Below, piece by piece: positions 7,181-17,500 of a DNA stretch of 19,961 nt. This DNA is from JAYEKL01 sp034660995 (GTDB taxonomy: Bacteria > Patescibacteriota > Minisyncoccia > JAHIHE01 > JAGLIN01): assembly GCA_034660995.1 (NCBI GenBank), contig JAYEKL010000027.1, positions 1-19,961 of the forward strand. Direction: 5' to 3'. The first letter of the stretch is position 1. Every line of letters begins with the position of its first letter. The notes beneath the pieces were generated by a model. The model had not been told where the DNA came from. It saw only the letters and a program-made list of their open reading frames with translations, and ran no database searches. The translations under genes and the position numbers were made by a program.

Positions 7181-10100
7181 ATGCCCGTAAGGAAAAAATA
7201 TAGAGTAACAAGTTCAAGTGTTAGAAAAAAAAGAGTCGTCAAAAAAAGAGGATTTGGTTTTAAGTTACCCAAAATAACGAAAAGAAAAAGATTGATTAAA
7301 AGAAGTGTAAAGCCATCTTTATTTAGAAAGCTGTTTAGGTCGGTGAAATTAAAGAAAAAAAAGAAGAAAGGGCTTAAAAAAGGATTAAGGACAGTTTTTA
7401 AGCTGGGCTTGTTTTTGTTTGCGGTCGGGTTAGTCGGGCTAGTCGGAGTCTTTGTTTATTTTTCAAAGGATATTCCTGATCCTAATAAGATCATTGACCG
7501 TAGAGTTGCGGAATCTACAAAAATTTATGATCGTACCGGGGAACATCTTTTATATGAAATACATGGGGAAGAAAGAAGAACAAATATTAAGCTCGATCAA
7601 GTTTCACAACATTTAATAAACGCGACAATTGCTACAGAAGATCAGGATTTTTATAAACATTATGGTGTTGATTTTCGTGGGATAGCAAGAGCAATATATA
7701 AAGATATAATAAGCGGAGAGAAACTTCAGGGTGGATCAACTATTACTCAACAGCTAATAAAAAATTCAATTTTAACTTCAGAAAGGACTTTTACGAGAAA
7801 AATAAAAGAAATAATTTTGGCGATTGAAACAGAGCAGAAATTCAGCAAGGATGAAATTATGGAAATGTATTTAAATCAGATTCCTTATGGGTCAAATGCT
7901 TATGGCATAGAAGCGGCGGCGCAAACATTTTTTGAGAAATCAGCCAAAGATCTTGATATTTCAGAAGCGGCTTTACTTGCCGGGCTTCCTAAAGCTACAA
8001 CATATTATTCGCCATACGGCGCGCATCCAGAAGCATTAGAGCTTCGCTATAAAAGTATAATCAATCAGATGAGGGACGAAGGGTATATTAGTGAAGAGAA
8101 AGCCAAGGAAGCTAAAAAAATCGAAATTTTAAAGAAAATTAAACCTTTTACAGAAGACATAAAAGCGCCTCATTTTGTAATGTATGTCCGTCAGCAGCTG
8201 GTTGATGAATTCGGAGAAGAAAAAATTAAAAAAGAAGGGCTTAAAGTTTATACTACATTAAATTATGATATGCAGTTGATTGCAGAGGATGCTGTCAAAA
8301 AAGGGGCCGAAGAGAATTCTAAAAACCATAATGCAAAGAATGCCGCCTTAGTTGCTATTGATCCAAAATCTGGTCAAGTTTTATCAATGGTTGGGAGTAA
8401 GGACTATTTTAATATAGAAGAAGACGGAAATGTGAATGTTGCTATATCACCGTATCGTCAGCCAGGATCGTCTTTTAAACCTTTTGTCTATGCAGCTGCT
8501 TTTGATAAAGGATACACTCCAGATACAATTTTATTTGATGTTAAAACAAATTTTGGAAAAGATGGAAGTGGAAGAAACTATATTCCTCAGAACTACAATT
8601 ATCAATTTTCAGGACCAGTTACAATAAGAGGAGCTTTGGCAAGATCTCTTAATATTCCCGCGGTAAAAACATTATATTTAGCTGGAATTGAAAATAGTGT
8701 TCAGATGGCCAAGAATCTTGGTATTACTACTCTTAATAATTCAGAAGACTATGGGTTGTCTTTGGTTCTTGGAACTGGAGAAGTTATGCTTTTGGATATG
8801 GTTTCTGCTTATTCTGTTTTTGCAAATGATGGAAAGAAAAATTCTCAAACTACTATTTTAAAAATAGAGAATTCAAAAGGAGATATCTTAAAAGAGTTTA
8901 AAGAGAACGAAGAACAAATTATAAAATCAGAAGTTGCGAGAAATATAAACAATATATTGTCTGATAATATTGCTAGAACTCCAACTTTTGGGTCAAAAAG
9001 CGAACTATATATTGGTGAAAGACCAATAGCGGCTAAGACTGGAACGACAAGTGATTATAAAGATGGGTGGACTATTGGATATACTCCAAGTTTAGCTGCT
9101 GGAGTATGGGCTGGAAATAATAAAGGTGAGAAAATGAAAAAAGGAGGAGGAATAACTGTAGCAGCTCCTATTTGGAATGATTTTATGTCTAGAGTTTTGG
9201 CTCTTGATCCAATTGAAAAGTTTATTGTTCCAGAAAAGATCGAGACCAAAAAAGCTGTTTTGAATGGTAATTATGAAAATGAAGTAATTGTTAAGATTGA
9301 TAAGGCATGTGGAGATAAACTTGCTAGTGAGCTTACACCAGAAAGTCAAATTGAGGAAAAAACATATATTGAGGTTCATAATATATTAAAATATGTCAAA
9401 AAAGACAATCCACAAGGAGAGTATCCAGATAATTCAGAGAAAGATTTAAACTTTTCAAATTGGGAAGAAGCAGTTCTAAAATGGGCTGAAGAAAATGCTA
9501 AGGAAGATGTTGAAGAAGGTGATGAAGGAAATAAGGAAGAAGTAAATGTTAATCCTCCAACAGAAATTTGTTCGGTTCGGGAATATGATAAAATGCCGAT
9601 TTTAAAAATTGCGTCTCCACAAAATAATCAGATAATAAAAAATAGCAAACTTGCTATAAAAGTGGAAGTCTTTACTGTTTTTGGATTTAAGCAGATTGAT
9701 TTTTATTTTGATGATGTTTTTATTGGAGTTGGAAAATCTTCTCCTTATGAAGTTTCTTATAATTTACCTGTTAATACTGAAGAAGGATTGCATACTGTTA
9801 CGCTTAGGGCATATGATCAAGTAGAAAATTCAACGCAAGAAGAAATAACAGTGATTGTAAGTAATAAAAATACGTCTTTATATTTAAAGCCTATTCTGGA
9901 TACTGATTTTCCATTTATTATAAATGTGGCAACTTCAGGAGAAAATATAAAAAAAGTTGATTTTTATTATCAGTTAGACAGTGTCTATGATGCTGATATG
10001 AATTTGATCAAAAAGTCTGGTTCAAAACACAAAATTGATTCAGCTAATTATTTGGTCCCAAGTGAAGATAATTTATATCAGATTTTATGGGAAGAAGACA

Positions 10101-10201
10101 AAAAATATTTTATTTCAGGAAAATATAAGATTTTTGCCATAATGGAAGACAAAAATGGGAAAACATACGAGAGTAATAAAAGGTTCGTAGAGGTAAAATA
10201 G
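7181..10201 (+). CDS. Class A (bifunctional) penicillin-binding protein with C-terminal Ig-like extension
   Basis: 1006 residues. Residues 1-70 are strongly basic and cytoplasmic; 71-94 form one membrane anchor. The glycosyltransferase GT51 domain follows, with EDQDFYKHYG (153-162, catalytic Glu153), GGSTITQQL (184-192), RKIKE (206-210) and YLNQIPYG (230-237). The transpeptidase domain has all three motifs: SSFK (430-433, catalytic Ser430), SLN (489-491) and KTG (619-621). It should polymerise lipid II and cross-link peptidoglycan outside the membrane. After about residue 700 come an acidic linker and one or two Ig-like domains (about 805-1005), which make it longer than most PBP1A proteins. 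The nearby thioester alpha-2-macroglobulin suggests a PBP1C-like partner role, although the E. coli PBP1C tail is of a different type. ATG 7181 starts a basic run typical of these anchors; no Shine-Dalgarno is present. The leader is highly structured. Confidence 0.93.
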   Translation: MPVRKKYRVTSSSVRKKRVVKKRGFGFKLPKITKRKRLIKRSVKPSLFRKLFRSVKLKKKKKKGLKKGLRTVFKLGLFLFAVGLVGLVGVFVYFSKDIPDPNKIIDRRVAESTKIYDRTGEHLLYEIHGEERRTNIKLDQVSQHLINATIATEDQDFYKHYGVDFRGIARAIYKDIISGEKLQGGSTITQQLIKNSILTSERTFTRKIKEIILAIETEQKFSKDEIMEMYLNQIPYGSNAYGIEAAAQTFFEKSAKDLDISEAALLAGLPKATTYYSPYGAHPEALELRYKSIINQMRDEGYISEEKAKEAKKIEILKKIKPFTEDIKAPHFVMYVRQQLVDEFGEEKIKKEGLKVYTTLNYDMQLIAEDAVKKGAEENSKNHNAKNAALVAIDPKSGQVLSMVGSKDYFNIEEDGNVNVAISPYRQPGSSFKPFVYAAAFDKGYTPDTILFDVKTNFGKDGSGRNYIPQNYNYQFSGPVTIRGALARSLNIPAVKTLYLAGIENSVQMAKNLGITTLNNSEDYGLSLVLGTGEVMLLDMVSAYSVFANDGKKNSQTTILKIENSKGDILKEFKENEEQIIKSEVARNINNILSDNIARTPTFGSKSELYIGERPIAAKTGTTSDYKDGWTIGYTPSLAAGVWAGNNKGEKMKKGGGITVAAPIWNDFMSRVLALDPIEKFIVPEKIETKKAVLNGNYENEVIVKIDKACGDKLASELTPESQIEEKTYIEVHNILKYVKKDNPQGEYPDNSEKDLNFSNWEEAVLKWAEENAKEDVEEGDEGNKEEVNVNPPTEICSVREYDKMPILKIASPQNNQIIKNSKLAIKVEVFTVFGFKQIDFYFDDVFIGVGKSSPYEVSYNLPVNTEEGLHTVTLRAYDQVENSTQEEITVIVSNKNTSLYLKPILDTDFPFIINVATSGENIKKVDFYYQLDSVYDADMNLIKKSGSKHKIDSANYLVPSEDNLYQILWEEDKKYFISGKYKIFAIMEDKNGKTYESNKRFVEVK

Positions 10202-10229
10202 ATATTATATAGGGTCTGCTGATTTTTTT

Positions 10230-10330
10230 ATAATTCCCCTCTAGAGAGGAAGTTGGGGGTGTGTCAAAAAGCTTGTTATACACCCCTTGCTCCTATCTCT
10301 CCCAAGGCGGGCAGGCAAGAGGGGAATTAT
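10230..10330. repeat. Nested palindromic (MITE-like) element between the PBP and kinase genes
   Basis: Perfect 13-bp terminal inverted repeats, ATAATTCCCCTCT (10230-10242) and AGAGGGGAATTAT (10318-10330), bracket an inner GGGGTGT/ACACCCC stem (10256-10262, 10280-10286). About 100 bp with no coding capacity, rich in G and C tracts compared with its surroundings. It starts 28 nt after the PBP stop and could also end that transcript. A non-autonomous mobile element or an extragenic palindrome are both possible. Confidence 0.65.
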
Positions 10331-10403
10331 CATTAACTCCTATTATTAAACGAAAGGGCCAAAGAAAGATTTAATAAAGCGCAAATTTAGTAAATGAACT
10401 ATA

Positions 10404-11024
10404 ATGAAAAATGAAAATAATCATAAAGATAAAATTATTTTAATTGGCGGGGTTCCTTGTATAGGTAAAAGTACCGTAGCAGAAAAATTATCTAGAGAAT
10501 TTAATACAAATCTCATTTCCACTGATACTATAAGGTCTCTTTTGAGAGTTTCTTCTGAGGAAGATAATTATCGCAGTTTACATTTTTTTGTTCATCAGGA
10601 AGCAGGAAAATATTTACCCAATACAAATATTAATGGGATAATAAAAGATTATATCAAAGAATCAGAAGCTGTTTGGGTTGGAATAAAAAGAATTATAAAA
10701 AAAAATAAATATAATAAAATTGGAATCATTGAAGGTGTTGCTAATTTACCGATACTGTGTAAAAAATCACGAATAAAAAATACCTTGCCAATTTTTCTGT
10801 ATTTTGACAGAGAAGATATTATTAGAAATAATCTTTTTGATCGTGGTTTATGGGGGAAATCAAAAAAACTTAAAGAATATGAGTTAAAATATTTAATTGA
10901 ATTTAATAAATACATTGTTAAAACTTCTCAAAAATATAATTATAATTGTATTAATGTATATCCTTACAGAACTTTACATAAAAGGCTTGCTGATATAATA
11001 AAAAATGAGAGGTCTAATAGATAA
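10404..11024 (+). CDS. P-loop kinase, 2-phosphoglycerate-kinase-like / AAA-type
   Basis: 206 residues. Near the N-terminus, IILIGGVPCIGKSTVAEKL carries a Walker A motif (GGVPCIGKST, 15-24), followed by STDTIRSLLR (39-48). This TD.IR..LR pattern after the P-loop is typical of 2-phosphoglycerate kinases and related small-molecule kinases. IGIIEGV (about 107-113) resembles a Walker B strand, and FDREDIIRNNLFDRG may form the lid. The protein is cytoplasmic with no membrane segment. It probably phosphorylates a small metabolite with ATP; the substrate cannot be read from the sequence. It sits between the PBP and A2M genes in the same direction, with 202 nt before and 283 nt after, both spacers holding repeats, so a functional link to them is not shown. 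ATG 10404 is used because the ATG 10 nt upstream reaches a stop within seven codons. Confidence 0.65.
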   Translation: MKNENNHKDKIILIGGVPCIGKSTVAEKLSREFNTNLISTDTIRSLLRVSSEEDNYRSLHFFVHQEAGKYLPNTNINGIIKDYIKESEAVWVGIKRIIKKNKYNKIGIIEGVANLPILCKKSRIKNTLPIFLYFDREDIIRNNLFDRGLWGKSKKLKEYELKYLIEFNKYIVKTSQKYNYNCINVYPYRTLHKRLADIIKNERSNR

Positions 11025-11121
11025 AATTGTAAAATTTATTTACAAGAAATATTGTGATACTGTTTTATAATCTTTTTGTTATCTATTAAAATAATACTTG
11101 CTTTTATTTAAAATTTGGAGT

Positions 11122-11137
11122 GCACTCTTTAGAGTGC
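11122..11137. repeat. Short perfect palindrome in the kinase-A2M spacer
   Basis: GCACTCT (11122-11128) and AGAGTGC (11131-11137) form a tight hairpin. The spacer 11025-11307 also contains a 10-bp palindrome CATTATAATG (11235-11244) overlapping a TATAAT box (11238-11243), which could be a promoter with an operator. No gene is seen in this spacer. Confidence 0.45.
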
Positions 11138-11286
11138 GGAAGTATCACTGAAACATTATATTTTACCAATTTTCACGCAGACTAGAACCTGCACTAAAAT
11201 ATTTTAGTTGTTTTTAAAATATAAAGTTTCGGAGCATTATAATGTTCTAAATAGCAGAGGTATATAAATTTAGATTTCTAAATAAG

Positions 11287-11514
11287 ATAATTCATAAAAA
11301 CAAAAATATGACAAAAGGAATTTTTACGGGAATGCATAATTATTTTCTTCGCAATAAGAAAAAATCAATTGCTATAGACAGTGCTTTGTTGTATAATAAA
11401 AGAAATGAATGCCTTGTTATAATTTCAAAAATAATTCATAAAAACAAAAATATGACAAAAGGAATTTTTACGGGAATGCATAATTATTTTCTTCGCAATA
11501 AGAAAAAATCAATT
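11287..11514 (+). repeat. 84-bp direct duplication of the A2M start region
   Basis: 11287-11370 and 11431-11514 are identical. Each copy holds 21 nt of leader, the ATG and the first 63 nt of coding sequence. The 60 bp between the copies (11371-11430) is not duplicated and contains no stop, so the repeat offset is 144 nt, exactly 48 codons, and the frame stays open through both copies. Confidence 0.93.
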
Positions 11515-14500
11515 ATTGCCGCGTTATTTTTATTTGTTCTGCTAGTTAGCGGGATTATTTTTTTAACGAAAGATCGCGGACCAAAATTTTCTAATCCACG
11601 ACCTGAATATGCACAGGTTTATTCTATTGTTAATGATAAAATTTCCCAGAGCGCTTCTATTGTTATTAATCTTCCAGCGAATATGGAGATTAGTAAAACG
11701 GAAGCGCAGAATAGTATTACATTTTCGCCAGAAATAAAAGGTGTCTGGGAAGAAATTGCTGAAGAAAAAAAGATTATTTTTAAACCAGAAGAGGAATTAA
11801 GGCTCAGTAGATATTACTCGGTTATTTTAGAAACAGCAGATAATTCTATTGGTGGTGATTTTCTTATTGTTGACGATCCAAAAGTTTTGACCGTTTTTCC
11901 GAAGGCTGGTTCTGAGGCAAGTGAAGATACGGAGATTACGGTAATGTTTAATCGACCAATGACTCCTATTACAACATTGGACGTTTTGGATACTTTTGAT
12001 ATTCCAATAGAAATTAGTCCCGCGACAGCAGGGAAATTTAAATGGATTGGGACAAGAACAGTGCAGTTTGTTGCTGATGAAAGGTTGGTTCGCTCTTCAA
12101 ATTATACGGTTAAAATAAAGTCTGATTTTGTTTCTATGGATGGATTGGGTATAGAAAATTTTGAACATAATTTTACGACTAGGGCATTTCGCTATCAGTC
12201 TGTTAGTTCAAATTCAACTATTTATAGCAGTCCAATGAGGGTAGTTTTTAATCAGCCAGTTAATCTTCGGAAAACAATTAGCGAAATGACTCTTCAAAAT
12301 GTTACTGCCAATAATCAACAAATTGATTTTATCGCTGAATATGGGACCAGAAATGTTTATAATAAAGAAAGTAAAGAACATGAGAAGACGGTTGATGAAT
12401 CTGTAATCTTAATTTATAACAAAAAAGATAGGCATAACAGAAGAAAACTATGGGATTTTAATAATAATTATCATTTAAAAATAAATAAGGCTTATCCCTT
12501 GGAAGGGGATATAATTATTGATAAAGAGAAACATATAACGATTAATGTTTCTGGAGAGATAAAGCAAATTAGCGCTTCTTCAGAAAGGACAAGTTTTGCT
12601 ACTCCTGACTTTTTTGATCCACAGGGAAAATTATGGATTGCTTTCTACGAAGATATTGATTTGGGGAAAAGCAAAATAAGCGCTGACAAAATGGTGAAAA
12701 TTGGTTATGGGGAAAAGTGCAAAGAAAAAAGCGGAGATCTAAAATTTGGAAGAAGCGTGGAGTGCGAGAAAGAGGAGGATAAGAAAAGAATTTATCTGAC
12801 TTTTGATTATGGTAAAATCAATAATGGAGATATCTTAAAGCTTAATATTAATACGATTGTTAATAAGGATGGATTGCAATTGAATGTTAATCCAATCGTA
12901 AAGAAGATTAAAATAATTCCTCATCTAAAAATATTAAAAACTACTCCTAACCACAATGCTACTGATGCTAGTTTAAATGAATTTATAATTTGTTCTAGCA
13001 CTCCGCTGTCGGTTCCGGCAAAAGAGGATATTAGCGATTATATCAAAGCTGATCCTGGTTTTGAATTTAAATATTGGGGCAGGTCAAGAAGAATTACCAC
13101 GAATCATTATAATTGTCGTGTTGGTGAATTTGAAACTAAAATTGCGTATGGTTTAATGCCAGAAAGTTATTATAAAATAGAGATCAAGACGATAGACGAT
13201 TTTAGCGAAGAAAAAACAATAAATAGAACATTTAGAACTGGTAAAATGCCAGAGCATCATCTTGGCTTTCATAATTTTCAAAGAAACTATAGTATTACAA
13301 CTTCTGATAAGACAAAATTGACTTATGCTGTTGAAAATATGGACTATATTGATTTGAACATTTGTGAGTTGAGTCCGCAAAAAATGCTTTATTATTTAGA
13401 GAATAAACCGTCTTATACAAGTTCTTCTGCTACGGTTAATAATTGTGAAAAAATTATTACCAAGAGAATAGAGCTGCAAAAAAAATATTGGGTCAAAAAT
13501 TATTTTACGGTTGATTTGGAAGATTATCTAGAGAACACTTTGGGACATTATATTCTGACTTTTTCACATCCTGATTATAAAACAAGGGCAAGATATGATA
13601 AAGATAAAAAACAGATATACGAAAGAACTTATTTAACAGTGACAAATTTAGGAATTGTGGAAAAAAGAGTTGAAGTAAGAAATAGCGGAACTAATCAGGA
13701 AATTAATTTAGATCAAGAGCAACAAGCTAAATTAAAAAATATCTATTGGGTGACAAATTTAAAAAGCGCTGATCCAATTGAAGGCGCGCAAGTCCAGCTT
13801 TTTGAAGGTGTTCGGGAAAAATCTTCGGTTAAAATAAATGGATTATCTTCTTTATACACTACAGATATTTCGGGTATTGCCAAAACGGCAGTTGTTAATA
13901 ATTTATATGGAGTAATCGCGACAAAGGGAAATGATAGCGCTTTAATTACACGCTATGACAATAAGCTTGGTTATGGCAGTACCGCTAGAACGGCGCAGAA
14001 AATATATCTGTATTCTGATCGGCCAATTTATAGGCCAAGCCATGAAGTTCAAATTAAAGGACTTTATCGGATTGGATATGATGGTGATTATGAAATTTTT
14101 CAAGAGAAAAAAATTCCGTTAAAAGTCTATAATAGCAAAAACGAAGAGATACTAAATCAAGAATTGGAAGTAAATGATTTTGGTACTTTTAATACAAAAT
14201 TAATTCTAGATACAAAAGCCCCGCTGGGTCGGTATAGAATTAATGCAAAAGGTACAACTGCTTATTTTGAAGTTGAAGAATATCAACCAGCGCCGTTTAA
14301 AGTTGAAGCAAAAACAGATAAAGAAGAATATATCTCAGGTGATACTTTTAATATGGAAATTGACGCTAACTATTATTTTGGAGCAGCAGTTGAAGGCGGG
14401 GAAGTTGAGTACAGTATTGGGAGTCAGAACTATTATTTTAATAAATACAAGGATGAGTATTTCAATTTTGGATCATCTTGGTATTATTGCTATAACTGTA

Positions 14501-17500
14501 GTTATGGGGATAAATTTATTTTGAGAAATAAAACCGAAATAGATAGTTCTGGTAAGGCAAAAATATCGCATCAGATTGATCTTGACAAGTTATTTGAAGG
14601 AGATGAAAGTACCAAAAGTAAAATAATTGTTGTTTATTTGACCGTTAAAAATTCTAATGGACAAACTGTTTCCGCGCAAAAATCTTTTATTGTTCATAGA
14701 GGGGAATATTATCTTGGACTGAAAACCGACAAATATTTCTTGGGTAAAAATGAATCTTTTCAGGCTAAAGTAAAATCAGTTGACATAAAAGGAAAAGAAA
14801 TTTCTGTTCAAAATATTAAATTGCAAATCAATAAAATAAAATGGGCGCAGAATAAGAGAAAAGAAGTTGATGGTGGATATTACTATAAATGGGAAAAAGA
14901 GTTGGAATTAATTCAAGAAAAAACAATTAGCACTAACCAAAATGGAGATTGGAGCGGAAACTTTTCTTTGGACAAGGAAGGAGAATATGAGTTAAAAGTT
15001 ATTAGCAAAGATAGCAGGGGAAATACAATTACAAATAGTTATAATATCTATGTTTACGGAAATGCTCAAGTTGATGTTAGAAGAACGAATAATACAGAAT
15101 TGGAGATAGTTGTTGATAAAAATAATTTAAAGATAGGTGATAAAGCAAAAATAATCATAAAATCTCCATACAAAAAAGCTAAAGCGCTAATTAGTATTGA
15201 AAGAGGTAAGGTTTTTAAATATGAAGTTGTTGATATTAATCAGAATCTTTATGATTATAGTTTTTCTGTGGCAGCAGAGTATGTTCCTAATTTTTATGTT
15301 TCAGTGATATTGCTTTCTGCGGACTCAGATCCTGATGTTAAATTTGCGCAGGTCGGATTTAAAGTTGATACGGAGAAAAAAGAATTAAATATTTCTGTTC
15401 AATCTGACAAGAAATCTTATTTACCCGGAGAAGAAGTGGTATTAAAGTTTAATTCGCTTGATTACGCGAACAATCCAGTAGAAACGGAATTTTCAGTTTC
15501 AGTCGCTGATCTAAGCGTTCTAGCGCTAAAAGGAAATCAAAAAAAGAATCCGCTAGTGTTCTTTTATGGCGGTTTCCCTTTAACAATTTCAACTTCTAGT
15601 AATTTGGAAAATATTCTTTATGAAGTTGATATTGCCAATGAGGCCACTAAGGGAGGCGGCGGCGCGGAATCAAAAGATTTGGCAAAGAAAAAAAGAGGAG
15701 AATTTAGAGACACTGCTTTTTGGCAAGCAGTGATTAGAACTAATGAAAAAGGGCAAGCAGAAATAAAGTTTACTTTGCCTGATAATTTAACTACTTGGCA
15801 GATTGAGTCAATTGGAATTAGTAAAGATACAAAGTTAGGCGTTGATTATCAAGAATTTATTGCGCGTAAAGATATAATGGTTGTACCGCTAAAACCGCGT
15901 TTTGCGGTTCCTGGCGATGAATTTTATATTGGCGCGAAGATCTTTAATCAAACAGATCAAAAGCAAAATTTGAAAGTTGAATTTTCTAGCGAAACATTAT
16001 CTTTAAAAAATGATCAAAAAGAAAAAGACACTTTAATAGAAGCAAACGAATCAAAGACGGTTTATTTCAATGTTGTTACTCGGCAGTCTAAGCAGAGCGG
16101 GTCTCATCAATTTGTTTTGTCTGCTAAAAATAATACTTACGAAGATGTAGTGGAAAATACAATTAAGATAACTAGGAATGATACTTACGAAGCAACGGCT
16201 ACGGCAGGATATTCAAACGCTGTAATGGTTAAAGAGTCTATTTATCTACCTGAAAATATTACTGAAGATAAAGGCGGGTTAACCATTCAGACTAGCGCTA
16301 CTTTGGCTGTTTTCTTATCAGACGCTCTAAATTATCTATTAAGCTATCCTTATGGCTGTAGCGAACAAATTGCTAGTAAGCTTTCGTCAATTGCGATTGT
16401 GAAAAAGGGATTAAATTTAGAAAATATTGGTGATAAATTTGAATTAGAGGATATTGAGTTTGACGGGAGAAAATGGACAATGGATGAAATTGTAGAAGTT
16501 GGACTAGCGCGTATTTACGAAAACCAAAAATCTGACGGAGGATTTGCTTATTATCCAGATGGAGATTCAAATATATATTTAACATTGCGAATTACAAATA
16601 CATTAAAAAGTTTGAAAGACGCGGGATATGATATAAATGAAAATAGTCTTAGAAAAGCTTTTAATTATATTAATAATACGATTAGTTATAATAGAAATCT
16701 GCAAAAGAATAAAGATTTAGTTATTTTGACAACTAACTCTTTGTTGGAGATTGAAGAATACGGAAAAATTAATCCTAGTCTAATAAATTATATTAAAGGA
16801 CTAAGAAATGACAAGTTATTTCTTAACGAGCAAATTAGCAATACTTCTCTTACCACGTTAGCCATAATGCTTGCTTCCAATGAAAGTATTTTTAGTGAGA
16901 GCTATAAGAATGAGGTATTTAATGTTTTAGAAAATAAAATTGATATTGATTCTCGCGGAGCATTTCTGCCGTCTGGCAAAAATGTAATTTGGCAATATTA
17001 TGGGACGCAGACTAAAGATACGGCCTTGCTTCTCAAAGCTTTGTCAAAAGATAAAAGGGATAATGCAATTTTAGATAAAATATTACGTTGGTTGCTTAGA
17101 AGTCGTGATAAAGACGGATCGTGGGGTTCAACAAGTAATACGATTTCTGTTATTGACGCGATGACCGATTATCTTATTTGGCAAAGAGAAACTGAATCGG
17201 AATTTACTTTAAAAATATTACTTGATGATGAAGAAAAGCAGTCTTTTGACTATAATGCAGAGACAATTCTTGACCAGAATAGTTTAGAGATTCCGATAAG
17301 CGATATCGGATTGGGGTCTTTTAGCTCTTTGAATTTCAAAAAAGAAAATCATAATAATCTAAATAATAATTTTTACTATGATGTTTCTTTAAAATATTTT
17401 TTGCCGATTGATACGATTCCGCCACGCGATGAAGGATTTTCAATCACGCGTGAGTTTTATCATTTAGATGACAAAGAAGGAGAAAATCCTGTTATTGAGG

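Noticed and set aside
9055..9379. Antisense frames of 64 and 95 codons opposite the PBP gene
   Set aside because: They overlap a firmly identified coding region with conserved motifs on the other strand and have no family resemblance.
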